DNA of 64,000 nucleotides from Petrimonas sp. IBARAKI (GTDB taxonomy: Bacteria > Bacteroidota > Bacteroidia > Bacteroidales > Dysgonomonadaceae): NCBI GenBank assembly GCA_002356435.2, contig AP018040.2:1984001-2048000 (forward strand). Reading direction: 5' to 3'. Under the pieces are notes generated by a model. The model worked only from the letters and a program-made list of their open reading frames with translations. It was not told the origin of the DNA and searched no databases. Each line of letters starts with the position of its first letter. The stretch's first letter is position 1. Position numbers and translations under genes: made by a program. Of the stretch, positions 35,682 to 45,666 are shown piece after piece.

Positions 35682-37355
35682 ATGAAAAAAATTTCTTTTC
35701 TTCTATTAATCGTATTAATCGCAACAACCGTTAAAGCCCAAACCACGCAAACCGATAAAAATCAACGGTATTTCGATATCAACAAAAGCATCGATATTTT
35801 CAACTCCGTGATCAGGGAATTGGATATGTTCTACGTGGACAGCGTAAAGGTAGACAGTTTGATCAACGGAACCATCCGCACCATGCTGGCCCGGATGGAT
35901 CCCTATACGGAGTACTATGCCGAAGAGAATATCGGTGATCTTCAATTTATGACTACAGGCGAATATGGCGGCATAGGGTCAATCATTTCCTACAACAACA
36001 ACCGGGTGATTATCAACGAACCCTACAAAGGACTTGCGGCCGATAAAGCAGGCCTAAAGGCAGGCGATGCCATTCTGGAAATTGACGGAGCGGATATGGT
36101 AAAAGCATCCGTAAAAGAGGTCAGCGATAAGTTAAAAGGAACTCCCGGAACAACGTTGAAACTGAAAATTCAACGTCCCGGAGAAAACAAATCCCGCGAG
36201 ATAACCCTTGTTCGCGAAAAAATAGAAATCGACCCCATCACCTATTCTGCCGTTTTGGATGATGCCGTGGGATATTTGCATTATTCCGGCTTTACCAACG
36301 GCAGCTCGAACCGGGTTAAGGAAACGATCCTGGATCTGAAGAAAAAAGGCGCTGAATCTCTGGTTATTGACCTGCGCGGAAACGGTGGAGGTATTTTGGA
36401 TGAAGCCGTCAACGTTGTCAACTTCTTCGTGCAGAAAGGGCTTGAGATTGTTTCCACAAGAGGCAAGGTAAAACAATGGGACAGATCGTATCACACTCAA
36501 AACCAACCGATCGATACACTTATGCCGATTGTTGTGCTTATCGATACCGGCTCGGCTTCTGCCTCTGAAATTGTTGCCGGCTCACTTCAGGATTTGGACC
36601 GGGCTGTTATTATCGGCAATCGCTCCTTCGGAAAAGGCTTGGTGCAGACACCACGTGATTTACCTTACGGTGGAAACATCAAAATCACTACATCGAAGTA
36701 TTACATTCCAAGCGGACGTTGTATTCAGGCCCTGGATTATTCGCACCGCAATCCCGATGGTTCCGTAGCACGTGTTCCGGATAGTTTGACGCATGTTTTC
36801 AAAACTAAAAGCGGTCGTGAAGTGCGTGATGGCGGCGGTATCACCCCTGACTACGTCATTCCCCAGGAAAAAAGCGGCACGATCGGTTATTATTTACTTA
36901 CCGAAAACATTATTTTCGACTACGTCACCGATTGGGCCCTAAAACATCCGTCCGTTGCACCTCCCGCCAATTTTTATCTTTCCGACGCTGATTACGAACT
37001 GTTTAAACAGTTTGTAAAAAGCAAGGATTTTCAGTACGACCAAATGAGCAACCGCTCGTTACAGTCGTTAAAAAACATCATGGAGTTCGAGGGATATTTC
37101 AACACAGCTTCGGAAGAATTCAAGGCACTGGAAGAAAAATTGCAACCCAACCTCGATCGTGACCTGGAACTTTTCAGTAAAGAGATCAGGCAGATGATCG
37201 AAACCGAGATTGTTCAGCGGTACTATTACAAAGAAGGTGTACTGATGTATGAGCTGAAGGATGATGTGGCACTGAAGAAGGCCAAAGAAGTGCTGAAAGA
37301 CAAACAACTTTACGCTCGCACGCTCCAGCCGCAACCCGTAACCGGACCTCAATAA
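35682..37355 (+). CDS. S41 family C-terminal processing peptidase
   Basis: The 557-residue exported protease has a signal (about residues 1-19, ending VKAQ), a PDZ domain (GSIISYNNNRVIINEPYKGL, AGLKAGDAILEIDG) and an S41 catalytic domain. The serine is in DTGSASASEIVAGSLQDL and the lysine in IGNRSFGKGLVQT. Family members (CtpA/Prc) trim or degrade periplasmic proteins, often near their C-termini. The protein also has the C-terminal helical extension (about residues 420-545) common in Bacteroidota. The capA-like gene follows after 10 bases and may be co-transcribed. Confidence 0.93.
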   Translation: MKKISFLLLIVLIATTVKAQTTQTDKNQRYFDINKSIDIFNSVIRELDMFYVDSVKVDSLINGTIRTMLARMDPYTEYYAEENIGDLQFMTTGEYGGIGSIISYNNNRVIINEPYKGLAADKAGLKAGDAILEIDGADMVKASVKEVSDKLKGTPGTTLKLKIQRPGENKSREITLVREKIEIDPITYSAVLDDAVGYLHYSGFTNGSSNRVKETILDLKKKGAESLVIDLRGNGGGILDEAVNVVNFFVQKGLEIVSTRGKVKQWDRSYHTQNQPIDTLMPIVVLIDTGSASASEIVAGSLQDLDRAVIIGNRSFGKGLVQTPRDLPYGGNIKITTSKYYIPSGRCIQALDYSHRNPDGSVARVPDSLTHVFKTKSGREVRDGGGITPDYVIPQEKSGTIGYYLLTENIIFDYVTDWALKHPSVAPPANFYLSDADYELFKQFVKSKDFQYDQMSNRSLQSLKNIMEFEGYFNTASEEFKALEEKLQPNLDRDLELFSKEIRQMIETEIVQRYYYKEGVLMYELKDDVALKKAKEVLKDKQLYARTLQPQPVTGPQ

Positions 37356-37365
37356 CCCACTTGCC

Positions 37366-38430
37366 GTGCGTTTCACTGCTTCAACTTTATTTCTGTTCCT
37401 TGCCTTTTCACTTTCACAAGCCCAGGAGAAACAGGTAAGGTTGATTTTTGCCGGAGACGCTATGCAACACCTGCCGCAAATACGTGCAGCACAAACCCCT
37501 GACGGATACAATTACGATTCCTGTTTTTATTTGCTGAAGGAGAAAATAGCGTCTGCAGACATCGCTTGTGTGAATTTCGAGACCACATTAGCTGGAAAAC
37601 CTTATTCGGGATATCCACAATTTAGTGCTCCCGACGAGTTTGCTTCCGGATTGAAAGATGCGGGATTTGATATTTTCTTTCTGGCCAACAACCACGTCGT
37701 TGATAAAGGGCGCAGGGGAGTTGAGCGCACACTCGGCGTGCTGGATTCCATCGGGATAAAACATACAGGAGTATTCCGTTCGAAAGACTTCCGGGCATTG
37801 AACTACCCTCTTATGGTTATTAAAAACGGTATCCGGATTGCTTTCCTGAACTACACGTACGACACCAACGGACTCCCGGTTACTGCGCCCCATATGGTGA
37901 ACGTCATCGATACGCTGCAAATGAAAAGCGATTTAAGGCTCACGCAACTTTATAACCCCGATATCGTTATCGCCAATATGCATTGGGGCGATGAATACGT
38001 AACCCGTCCGAATGCCGAACAGAAAAGGCTGGCCAGTTTTCTTTTCAGGAACGGTGTCAGAATCATTATCGGCAATCATCCGCACGTAGTACAACCGTTG
38101 GCTAAGAATAAAACAAACAACGAGATTGAGACCGTTGTTTATTATTCGCTCGGTAATTTCGTCTCCAACCAGCAAAAAATAAATACCGACGGCGGGGCAA
38201 TGGCTGAGATAGTTATCCATATGGCGGATGATAACAGTCCGGTGAAGATAATATCGTGCAGTTACTCGTTGATCTGGGTGAGAAAACATACCGAAAACGG
38301 GAAGTTGAAATACACGGTCATTCCGGTAGAGGAACACAAAAAAAAGGCAATTCCGGAGCTAACCCCGGAAGAATGGCAAAAAATGAATATCTTTGCAACC
38401 AAGGCCGATCAACTAATTGGATCGTTTTAA
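37366..38430 (+). CDS. CapA family metallophosphatase-like protein
   Basis: The 354-residue protein starts at GTG 37366, which yields a signal peptide (RFTASTLFLFLAFSLSQAQ). The PGA_cap metallophosphatase fold shows FAGDAMQHLPQ, CVNFETTLAG, FFLANNHVVDKGRRG, IANMHWGDEY and IIGNHPHVVQP. These residues bind two metal ions in the calcineurin-like family. Family members take part in poly-gamma-glutamate or other cell-surface polymer assembly, but orphan copies are common and of unknown role. Spacing to the S41 protease gene (10 bases) and MgtC gene (3 bases) suggests one operon. Confidence 0.88.
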   Translation: MRFTASTLFLFLAFSLSQAQEKQVRLIFAGDAMQHLPQIRAAQTPDGYNYDSCFYLLKEKIASADIACVNFETTLAGKPYSGYPQFSAPDEFASGLKDAGFDIFFLANNHVVDKGRRGVERTLGVLDSIGIKHTGVFRSKDFRALNYPLMVIKNGIRIAFLNYTYDTNGLPVTAPHMVNVIDTLQMKSDLRLTQLYNPDIVIANMHWGDEYVTRPNAEQKRLASFLFRNGVRIIIGNHPHVVQPLAKNKTNNEIETVVYYSLGNFVSNQQKINTDGGAMAEIVIHMADDNSPVKIISCSYSLIWVRKHTENGKLKYTVIPVEEHKKKAIPELTPEEWQKMNIFATKADQLIGSF

Positions 38431-38433
38431 GCT

Positions 38434-38889
38434 ATGCCAACATGGGAGTTTGTTTTTCGCCTGCTGGCGGCAGTTGCTGCCGGTGGCGCCGTGGGACTTG
38501 AACGTCAAATCAATAATAAAAGTGCGGGATTCCGTACCAATACCCTGGTATCGGTAGGTGCCTGTATTTACGTGCTGATCAATGTAATTTTAACCGAAAA
38601 CGGCGGAGACCCTACCCGGATAATCGGCCAGATCGTAACGGGAATCGGCTTTCTGGGAGCGGGTGTGATCCTGCACAGGGGCATCAATGTCCAGGGCCTC
38701 ACCACTGCGGCTACGATATGGTGCAGCGCCGCCCTGGGCTCCCTTGCCGGATTGGGTTTGTATGTGGAGCTGTTGATTTCCGCCCTGTTGATTATCCTGG
38801 TCAATACGGCCTTCAAGAAAGCGGACAAATGGTTTATGGGAGAGAAGAAAAAGAAAGCCGGAAATAACAACGATCATTCATTCGAATAG
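38434..38889 (+). CDS. MgtC/SapB family membrane protein
   Basis: The 151-residue protein has the MgtC N-terminal domain: AAVAAGGAVGLERQINNKSA, the RTNTLVSVGACIYVL block with its conserved Arg, GFLGAGVILHRG and LTTAATIWCSAALGSLAGLG, with four to five membrane helices. The C-terminal soluble domain of Salmonella MgtC is missing, as in many environmental members. The function is linked to magnesium stress and ATP synthase control in pathogens; in Bacteroidota it is unknown. Three bases separate it from the capA-like gene. Confidence 0.9.
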   Translation: MPTWEFVFRLLAAVAAGGAVGLERQINNKSAGFRTNTLVSVGACIYVLINVILTENGGDPTRIIGQIVTGIGFLGAGVILHRGINVQGLTTAATIWCSAALGSLAGLGLYVELLISALLIILVNTAFKKADKWFMGEKKKKAGNNNDHSFE

Positions 38890-38892
38890 AAA

Positions 38893-39750
38893 TCAACGGA
38901 CAAGCATTACCGTGATTCCCGTACAGGATTTTTGCTTCTTACAATAATCACTCAACGTTTTTTCATCAATCACCACGTTGTTTTTCGCACTCGATGCGTG
39001 GATAAACGTCAGTTTACCGTCCTTTTTGTAGGAAAACCCCGTGTGTGTGGTGTCCAACCCTTTGATGGAGGTGGTAAAGGCAATCATCGCCATGTGTGGA
39101 ATATCTACTTTCGCTGACTCTAACTTTTCTTTAGGGAGGTAGTAAAATCCTCCCCTGGCGTTTATCTCGCCTTCAATATTCCTTATTCTTTCGAGCATTT
39201 GATCGTCTGTTTTCAACAAACGGTAAGCAGTGCGGTGCGAAGTCATAAAATCGATGGTTTTCGTTTCAGATATTCCACCCAACCGTTGGCTTGCTTCCGA
39301 TAAAATTTTCTTTTTCACGTTATCGTAAATCCAGTCAGAAGTGTAATGCAGCCGGGAATCGTAACCATCGACAACACCATTTCTATACCTGATTCGTTTT
39401 AGTTGCGAAGCAAAATTGTCAAACGAAAGATCGTCCGAAACAACTGTGTTGGCAAGGGCAATAACTGTTTCCACAAAAGTCACACAATCGAATTCCCGTA
39501 AATTTATCACCAGTCTTTCGGTATCGTTTTTATCCAAAGTCCCGGTAACATAAGGCGCATTGAGAAAAAATTCCGCTGTCTGTTGCAAAATCAGTTCTTT
39601 TGATTTTGACCGGATAGGGTCTATGTGTTTTCTGTAATGCTCGAAAATAATTTTGTCCTGCGGTTCCCAATCGATGGATTGGGTAAAGGAGACCTGAACA
39701 TCAAAAAAAAATGAGAAAAATAAGAAAAAATGAATGGGTTTAGGCAACAT
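38893..39750 (-). CDS. DUF1460 amidase-like protein (exported)
   Basis: The 285-residue protein has an N-terminal hydrophobic signal (about residues 6-23) and a DUF1460 domain, an NlpC/P60-related cysteine peptidase/amidase fold. The nucleophile is in LREFDCVTFVETVIAL and the His in TTHTGFSYKKDGKL, with HASSAKNNVVI later. Characterised DUF1460 proteins cut bonds in peptidoglycan fragments. It faces the MgtC gene tail-to-tail with only 3 bases between, and ung lies 24 bases upstream on the same strand. Confidence 0.87.
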   Translation of the reverse strand: MLPKPIHFFLFFSFFFDVQVSFTQSIDWEPQDKIIFEHYRKHIDPIRSKSKELILQQTAEFFLNAPYVTGTLDKNDTERLVINLREFDCVTFVETVIALANTVVSDDLSFDNFASQLKRIRYRNGVVDGYDSRLHYTSDWIYDNVKKKILSEASQRLGGISETKTIDFMTSHRTAYRLLKTDDQMLERIRNIEGEINARGGFYYLPKEKLESAKVDIPHMAMIAFTTSIKGLDTTHTGFSYKKDGKLTFIHASSAKNNVVIDEKTLSDYCKKQKSCTGITVMLVR

Positions 39751-39774
39751 TTGAAGATTTGTTGAAGTTTACAT

Positions 39775-40437
39775 TTACCAATCTATGGGGGAAATACCGT
39801 GAGCCCGTAAATACGTATTTGTTTTACTAAAATGCTTGTTTCCAAAGAATCCCCGATGTGCAGATAATGGCGAAGGGTGCGGGGATTTCAACACAAGATG
39901 TCTATTCGTATCAACAACGGAACCTTTACGCTGTGCATAGGCTCCCCAAAGGAGGAAAACCAGATTTTCACGTTCGTTGGCGAGGTGATAAATAGCGGAA
40001 TCGGTAAATTCTTCCCATCCTTTGTGTTGGTGTGAGCCGGCCTGATGGGCACGGACAGTTAGCGTTGCATTCAATAAAAGAACCCCCTGCCTGCTCCATC
40101 TTTCCAAGTTTCCCGATGCCGGAACGGGGTTTCCTAAATCGTTGTGAATCTCTTTGTATATATTGACCAGCGATGGAGGAATTTGTACTCCATCGTTCAC
40201 TGAAAAACACAATCCATGAGCCTGTCCGGGTTCGTGATACGGATCTTGACCCACAATAACCACCTTTACCTGCTCAAAAGGGCATTGGTCAAAAGCGTTA
40301 AAAATCAGCTTTGCCGGCGGATAAACGGCTCGTGTGGAATACTCCTGCCGTACGAAATCAGTCAGGGTTTTAAAATAAGGTTTTTCAAACTCTTCACTCA
40401 GTCGTTGTTTCCAGCTCTCTTCTATTTTTACAGTCAT
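39775..40437 (-). CDS. ung: Uracil-DNA glycosylase (family 1)
   Basis: The 220-residue enzyme removes uracil from DNA as the first step of base excision repair. All family-1 motifs are present: the catalytic-water motif [14 protein letters not shown], the uracil-binding Asn in [16 protein letters not shown], the block [11 protein letters not shown], and the minor-groove loop [13 protein letters not shown]. Length is normal. It precedes the DUF1460 gene by 24 bases on the same strand. Confidence 0.97.
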   Translation of the reverse strand: MTVKIEESWKQRLSEEFEKPYFKTLTDFVRQEYSTRAVYPPAKLIFNAFDQCPFEQVKVVIVGQDPYHEPGQAHGLCFSVNDGVQIPPSLVNIYKEIHNDLGNPVPASGNLERWSRQGVLLLNATLTVRAHQAGSHQHKGWEEFTDSAIYHLANERENLVFLLWGAYAQRKGSVVDTNRHLVLKSPHPSPLSAHRGFFGNKHFSKTNTYLRAHGISPIDW

Positions 40438-40604
40438 AACGGTTTATAAAGCTAGACTATTGCTTGCTAAGGCATGACTCATGCAGGCTTAAGCATTGTC
40501 TGTTCGCATAGCCTGACGCAACAGTTGGTTTTTGGTGAGTAAAAATACAAAAAAACAAGCAGAAACAGGAATTTTCAATGAAATTCAACAGAAAAGTCTT
40601 CGGC

Positions 40605-41642
40605 TTATATCAGGAAGATATCGTTCTCTGCAGCTTCTCTTCTCATTTCTTTCGACCATATGCTGGCCTGGATCTCCCCGATATGCGCTTTACGCAAATA
40701 GTACATACACAAGCGTGACTGTCCTATCCCTCCACCTATGGAAAGGGGAAGTTCATCGTTGACCAACCGTTTGTGAAAAAACAAACGGAGTTTTTCCTCC
40801 TGATTTTTGATTTTTAACTGCTTCAACAAGGCTTTCTTGTCCACCCGAATTCCCATGGATGACAGTTCCACAGCCCTATCTAGCACGGAGTTCCAAACAA
40901 GCAAATCGCCATTCAATCCCTCGAAACCCTCCTCGTTGAGTGTTGTCCAGTCGTCGTAATCGGCAGAACGTCCATCGTGTGGCTCACCGTTAGATAAGCT
41001 CCCCCCGATACCAATAATAAAAACGGCTCCGCATTCTCTTGCTATGGCATCTTCTCGTTCCTTTGCCGCCAGATCCGGATATTTTTGCAACAAATCTTCA
41101 GAAGAAATGAAGGTTATTTCGCGTGGAAGCTCAGGTGTTAACTGAGGAAAATATTCATGTACCAGATATTCGGTACGGAGCATAGCGCTGTAAATCCGCT
41201 TTACAACATCTTTCAGGAACGTAACCGTTCTTTCTTTTTCATCGATTACCAACTCCCAATCCCACTGGTCAACATAAAGCGAATGCAGGTTGTCCAATTC
41301 TTCATCAGCTCTGATAGCATTCATGTCGGTATAAATACCATACCCCTTTTCTATTCCGTAATCGGCCAGAGTCATTCTTTTCCATTTGGCAAGAGAATGT
41401 ACAATTTCAGCAACGGTATCGTTCATATCCTTAATAGGAAAACTCACCGGACGCTCTATTCCATTCAGGTCGTCGTTGATTCCGGTTCCCTTTTCCACAA
41501 AAAGAGGTGCGGTAACACGCCGTAAACGTAACTCCGATGCTAAATTTTGCTGAAAAAAATCCTTGATTTTTTTAATTCCAAGCTCCGTCTGCCTTAGATT
41601 TAACAAGGGTTTATATCCTTTTGGAACAATCAGGTTTGACAT
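40605..41642 (-). CDS. asnA: Aspartate--ammonia ligase (asparagine synthetase A)
   Basis: The 345-residue enzyme makes asparagine from aspartate, ammonia and ATP and resembles class II aminoacyl-tRNA synthetases. Diagnostic parts are ERPVSFPIKDM near the N-terminus, RADEELDNLHSLYVDQWDWE in the centre, EDAIARECGAVFIIGIGG, and GGGIGQSRLCMYYLRKAHIG near the C-terminus. ATG 41642 is chosen over a TTG at 41672 because the promoter -7 element at 41677-41670 overlaps the longer form. The promoter is a perfect TTG-N19-TATCTTTG. Confidence 0.96.
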   Translation of the reverse strand: MSNLIVPKGYKPLLNLRQTELGIKKIKDFFQQNLASELRLRRVTAPLFVEKGTGINDDLNGIERPVSFPIKDMNDTVAEIVHSLAKWKRMTLADYGIEKGYGIYTDMNAIRADEELDNLHSLYVDQWDWELVIDEKERTVTFLKDVVKRIYSAMLRTEYLVHEYFPQLTPELPREITFISSEDLLQKYPDLAAKEREDAIARECGAVFIIGIGGSLSNGEPHDGRSADYDDWTTLNEEGFEGLNGDLLVWNSVLDRAVELSSMGIRVDKKALLKQLKIKNQEEKLRLFFHKRLVNDELPLSIGGGIGQSRLCMYYLRKAHIGEIQASIWSKEMRREAAENDIFLI

Positions 41643-41669
41643 TTTATACCGTTTTGATGTAATCGTCTG

Positions 41670-41699
41670 CAAAGATACATCAATTATTCAGTTTGTCAA
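41670..41699 (-). promoter_or_regulatory. Promoter of asnA (TTG-N19-TATCTTTG)
   Basis: On the minus strand TTG (41699-41697), exactly 19 bases, then TATCTTTG (41677-41670). This is a perfect Bacteroidetes primary-sigma promoter, 28 bases before the asnA ATG at 41642. Confidence 0.7.
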
Positions 41700-41760
41700 A
41701 TATTTTCATCACAAATACTCATTTTGACAATTTTTTTAATAAAATAAGATCAAAAGAGCA

Positions 41761-42672
41761 TTAAACCTCTAGTTTGCCTATTATTTCGCTGACTGACTTC
41801 AAATTATGCCTATCCAGGTAATCGGTAATTCCGTCGATTACTTTCATGGAAACCGCAGGATCTATAAAGTTATAGGTCCCGATTTGTATGGCTGTCGACC
41901 CGGCAAGCATAAATTCAATGGCATCGGCTGCATTTGAAATTCCTCCCATCCCGATAACCGGAATTTTCACGGCATTGTATACTTGCCAAACCATTCGCAG
42001 CGCGATAGGCTTTATACACGGACCCGACAACCCTCCCGTCACGGTGGAGAGCCTGGGCCTTCTGGTTTCCGCATCGATAGCCATTCCCAGAAATGTATTT
42101 ACCAGCGAGACAGAATCAGCCCCCTCATCCTCAACCGCTCTCGCAATATCAGCTATATCGGTAACGTTGGGCGATAACTTTACAATCAATGTCTTATGGT
42201 AAACATTGCGAACTGCTCTGGTAACGTTTGCAGCCGACTGGCACGAAGTACCAAAAGCCATTCCGCCCTCTTTGATGTTGGGGCAGGAAATGTTCAGTTC
42301 AATGGCAGGAACTTTATCCAAATCGGCCAGTCTTTCGGAACATTTTACGTAATCATCGAGCGTTGAGCCCGATACATTAACGATTATGCAGGTATTGTAC
42401 CCTTTTATTCCGGGATAAATATGTTCGACAAAGTAGTCCACACCTTTATTTTGCAAGCCGACAGAATTAAGCATTCCGGAAGGTGTTTCAGCCATCCTGG
42501 GATAGTCGTTGCCTTGTCTCGGCTCCAGGGTAGTTCCCTTGACAAAAATTGCCCCCAACCGGTTCAAGTCAATGAAATCAGCATATTCCACTCCGTAACC
42601 GAAGGTTCCCGATGCCGTGGTTACCGGATTTTGCAATTCCAGTTCTCCGATATTTACTTTTAATCGATCCAT
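41761..42672 (-). CDS. pyrD: Dihydroorotate dehydrogenase, class 1B catalytic subunit
   Basis: The 303-residue FMN enzyme oxidises dihydroorotate to orotate in pyrimidine synthesis. It shows [11 protein letters not shown], the substrate loop [28 protein letters not shown] with the catalytic Cys nearby, KLSPNVTD, and the FMN phosphate site [18 protein letters not shown]. The start overlaps the end of pyrK by 13 bases. The class 1B enzyme needs PyrK to pass electrons to NAD. Confidence 0.96.
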   Translation of the reverse strand: MDRLKVNIGELELQNPVTTASGTFGYGVEYADFIDLNRLGAIFVKGTTLEPRQGNDYPRMAETPSGMLNSVGLQNKGVDYFVEHIYPGIKGYNTCIIVNVSGSTLDDYVKCSERLADLDKVPAIELNISCPNIKEGGMAFGTSCQSAANVTRAVRNVYHKTLIVKLSPNVTDIADIARAVEDEGADSVSLVNTFLGMAIDAETRRPRLSTVTGGLSGPCIKPIALRMVWQVYNAVKIPVIGMGGISNAADAIEFMLAGSTAIQIGTYNFIDPAVSMKVIDGITDYLDRHNLKSVSEIIGKLEV

Positions 42673-43433
42673 GTGAGTTCGTTAATGTTAAAGACGGGTC
42701 CATCGGTGCAGGCGCAAAGATTTCCCCGGGTTGTTTTCTCGATGCAGCAGAGGCAAGCTCCGAAACCGCACGCCATAAGATTTTCCAATGATGCTTCACA
42801 TCCGGTTTTGTTCGTGCGTGCATACCGGGCTACCGCCACCATCATAGGTTTTGGTCCGCATGTATAAATAAAGTCGTATACGTTGTTCCGAAGAACAGAA
42901 TGATCGGTTACAAATCCTTTTTCGCCCAACGATCCGTCCTCAGTAGTACAGTACACTGTTCCCAACGCCTCAAAATCACTCAATTGAAGTATATCCCTTT
43001 GGGAACGTCCCCCTAACAGGAACTCGGGAGAATACCCTTTTTCATTGAGTTTTTTCCCCAGAAAAAGCATGGGAGCAGTGCCCACTCCCCCTCCCACAAG
43101 CAGGTATTTGCCCTCTTTCTTCGGAATGGTAAAGGAGTTGCCCAGCGGAAAAATCAGATTCAATAGTTGACCAGCAGGTGTTTCACATATTTTTCGGGTT
43201 CCTTCACCCACACGCTGTATCAAAAGCCACATTTCATTTTTTTCCTTATCTACAAAGTTTATGGATATAGGCCTTCGAAGAAACACATTGCCTGAATTAC
43301 TTACTAAAACCTGAACAAACTGTCCCGGAAACATATCGGGCAACGTATCATTATCTGCCGGAGTAACCTTGATCAGGTTGTTCTGGTAATTAAGAGGTTC
43401 GTTTGAGCGAACAATGAAGTCGAGTACTTTCAT
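42660..43433 (-). CDS. pyrK: Dihydroorotate dehydrogenase electron-transfer subunit
   Basis: The 257-residue protein carries FAD and a [2Fe-2S] cluster and links PyrD to NAD. It shows a ferredoxin-reductase-like FAD domain ([20 protein letters not shown]), a nucleotide-binding domain ([34 protein letters not shown]) and a C-terminal cluster with four cysteines ([20 protein letters not shown]). ATG 43433 is chosen; the frame continues upstream to 43523 through the promoter region, which gives residues unlike the family. It overlaps pyrD by 13 bases, so the two are translated together. Confidence 0.95.
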   Translation of the reverse strand: MKVLDFIVRSNEPLNYQNNLIKVTPADNDTLPDMFPGQFVQVLVSNSGNVFLRRPISINFVDKEKNEMWLLIQRVGEGTRKICETPAGQLLNLIFPLGNSFTIPKKEGKYLLVGGGVGTAPMLFLGKKLNEKGYSPEFLLGGRSQRDILQLSDFEALGTVYCTTEDGSLGEKGFVTDHSVLRNNVYDFIYTCGPKPMMVAVARYARTNKTGCEASLENLMACGFGACLCCIEKTTRGNLCACTDGPVFNINELTWID

Positions 43434-43454
43434 CGGTGAAAACTTTATTGGGTA

Positions 43455-43462
43455 CAAATTTA
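43455..43462 (-). promoter_or_regulatory. Candidate -7 element for pyrK-pyrD
   Basis: TAAATTTG on the minus strand fits TAnnTTTG and is 21 bases before the pyrK ATG. The TTG half-site is not at the expected spacing. Confidence 0.3.
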
Positions 43463-43502
43463 CACTATAATTTTCAATTCCTGCACAGGCGCACAAAAAT
43501 AA

Positions 43503-43531
43503 AACCAGGCTTGCAAAGGGCAAACCTGGTT
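43503..43531 (-). terminator. Terminator after the exported methyltransferase-like gene
   Basis: AACCAGG (43503-43509) pairs with CCTGGTT (43525-43531), and the stem continues with TTGC/GCAA inside. On the minus strand the hairpin is followed by TTATTTTTG. It lies downstream of the gene ending at 43570 and upstream of pyrK. Confidence 0.65.
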
Positions 43532-43569
43532 CTGAAGCAGGATTACGGTTTTTTAAAAACCCCTTTTCT

Positions 43570-44118
43570 CTATTTTATCCGGCTGCTATCTTTTCTTTTG
43601 GGAACCGTCCACAAATATACCGTTCTACCATCTACTGATACCTGCTTATCTGGCTTCCAGTCACCCATGTCAAAAGCATGAGAAACAACCCTGCTTCCCG
43701 GTTTCATTTCTTTCAGTATTTTCGGCATTAATTTCAGGTTGACATCCGGTAGCAGATAAAGGGTTAGCACAGTAGCTTTACTGAAATCAAAATCGAAAAG
43801 ATTTCCTTCGTAAAATTTCACTTTCTTTTCTACTCCTTTTTTCTTAGCATAAGCATTGGCCTCCTCAATCCTTTCCGGGTTCAGATCCACTCCTATCCCG
43901 GTAGCTCCATATTTTTTGGCAGCAGTTATCACTATACGCCCATCACCGCATCCCAAATCGTAAACGACATCGCTCCTGTTCACTTTTGCCAAATCAAGCA
44001 TAACATCTACCACCTCCATCGGAGTAGGAACATAGGGAACGTCAAGATCTATCTGGGCATTTAACTGTGTGAATGCCAACGTGAATAACAAAACAAACAA
44101 GCACTTGACTGATTTCAT
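43570..44118 (-). CDS. SAM-dependent methyltransferase-fold protein with a signal peptide
   Basis: The 182-residue protein has a signal peptide (KSVKCLFVLLFTLAFTQLNAQ, cleavage near residue 22) directly followed by a class I methyltransferase fold. Motif I is VVYDLGCGDGRIVITAAKK, the ribose-binding acidic residue is in GIGVDLNPERIEEA, and motif IV is near ATVLTLYLLPDVNLKLMP. The SAM-binding residues look intact. SAM is not expected in the periplasm, so either the signal is used as a membrane anchor or the protein binds another ligand. It has its own terminator and no clear partner. The fold is firm; activity is open. Confidence 0.8.
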   Translation of the reverse strand: MKSVKCLFVLLFTLAFTQLNAQIDLDVPYVPTPMEVVDVMLDLAKVNRSDVVYDLGCGDGRIVITAAKKYGATGIGVDLNPERIEEANAYAKKKGVEKKVKFYEGNLFDFDFSKATVLTLYLLPDVNLKLMPKILKEMKPGSRVVSHAFDMGDWKPDKQVSVDGRTVYLWTVPKRKDSSRIK

Positions 44119-44233
44119 GTTGTGTAATTTTTAATTGTTAGAAAATAAGGGTCTTATGTAATAAATCAACGGGTACCGTTAATTGTTCAACCGATGTAAG
44201 AATAAATAAGGTAAAATTAACAATTTAAGACTG

Positions 44234-45643
44234 TTAATCCTTCCTGGCTACAATCTTGTTTTTGAAAAGAAGGTAAAAAATCAGCCCGATGATTAAAAGT
44301 GCCGCCCCCAATAAAGCACCTTTGCCGGTATAAGACAGACTCGAATAAAGTAAATATCCACAAAACACAACAAACAAGAGCGGGGTTACCGGGAACAACG
44401 GAACTTTGAACGGTCGTGGTACGTCAGGCATCTTTACCCGCAGTACAATCAATCCAATGCCCATACACAAAAAGAAAAACCAAAAAACGGGTGCTGTAAA
44501 ATCGACCATGGATTCGAATCCGCTCCGGCTAAATGCTCCGAAAATTATAAGCAAAACAGCAATGACACCTTGAATAAGAAGGGAATTGAGCGGCGCAGAC
44601 TTTCTTTCGTTCCATTTTCCGAGAGTGGCAAACAGACTGAAATCTTTTCCCAGTGCATAATTGGATCGTGCACCCGTAAAAATAGTTGTGTTTAATGATG
44701 TTAAAGCAGAGAATATTACCAGCAAGCCTATTAAAACAACCCCTTTTTTTCCAAGCGTAACCCTCATCATATCCACCCCAACGGCATCCGACGCAGCCAT
44801 CCCAGGAAGTCCCAACACATTCAAAAAAGCCATATTGATAAGAAGGTACACCGCGGTTATGATCAAAATACCCGCAACCAGCACAAATACCATCTTCCTA
44901 CTGCCAGCCTTCAACTCCGAAGAGACATAAGCTGCCTCATTCCATCCGCCAAAAGTCAATAAAACAAAAATAAGAGCCAGGCTGAATGATTGAAAAGAGG
45001 GCGATGATTCAATACCCGGAGAGGCTGTTGACGAAATATCGGGCTCTACAAAAAAACCCACTACGATGATGATCAGTATGCCGGTAAACTGCAATGCGGA
45101 CAGAAGCTTTTGAAGGCCAGTTCCGAATTGAATTCCCAGCCTATTTACCAGGGTGAGCAGAACCACTACGAGAACAGCATAAAAAGAGGCTGAATGTTCG
45201 CCAAACGATAGCAGTTTCGACATATAGTCACCCGCAATATAAGCCAGTATAGCAATGGAGCCTGTTTGAATAACCGCAATACGCGCCCAGGCAAACAAGA
45301 AAGAGAACCCATTACCAAACGCCATTCTTAAAAAATGGTAATCGCCTCCAGCACTGGGAAAGGCAGAGCTAAGCTCCGAATAGCAAAGCGCACCGGCAAG
45401 AGAAACCAGGCCTCCCAGCACCCAGACACTCAAGAACCAAAATCCATCGGGAGTGTTCGCTGCAACCACCGACGGTGTTCTGAAAATTCCAGCACCGATC
45501 ACAATGCCTGTAATCAGAACAATAGCGTCTATAAGGCGTAATGTAGGTTTGGGAGCTGCGGGCGGACATATCTCGTTTTGATCCGAAGAAATCCTGCTGT
45601 CAACTGTTGATCCGTTGCCTGTATTTGCGTTGTTCTTTTGCAT
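44234..45643 (-). CDS. APC family amino acid permease
   Basis: The 469-residue inner-membrane protein has about twelve hydrophobic helices and APC superfamily landmarks: LIDAIVLITGIVIGAGIFRTP in helix 1, GALCYSELSSAFPSAGGDYHF in helices 2-3, and LTFGGWNEAAYVSSELK in helix 6. It would import or exchange amino acids. A polar N-terminal tail of about 35 residues precedes helix 1. No binding protein or regulator is adjacent, and the substrate cannot be read from the sequence. Confidence 0.9.
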   Translation of the reverse strand: MQKNNANTGNGSTVDSRISSDQNEICPPAAPKPTLRLIDAIVLITGIVIGAGIFRTPSVVAANTPDGFWFLSVWVLGGLVSLAGALCYSELSSAFPSAGGDYHFLRMAFGNGFSFLFAWARIAVIQTGSIAILAYIAGDYMSKLLSFGEHSASFYAVLVVVLLTLVNRLGIQFGTGLQKLLSALQFTGILIIIVVGFFVEPDISSTASPGIESSPSFQSFSLALIFVLLTFGGWNEAAYVSSELKAGSRKMVFVLVAGILIITAVYLLINMAFLNVLGLPGMAASDAVGVDMMRVTLGKKGVVLIGLLVIFSALTSLNTTIFTGARSNYALGKDFSLFATLGKWNERKSAPLNSLLIQGVIAVLLIIFGAFSRSGFESMVDFTAPVFWFFFLCMGIGLIVLRVKMPDVPRPFKVPLFPVTPLLFVVFCGYLLYSSLSYTGKGALLGAALLIIGLIFYLLFKNKIVARKD

Positions 45644-45666
45644 AACACCATCAGTTATCGCAAATC

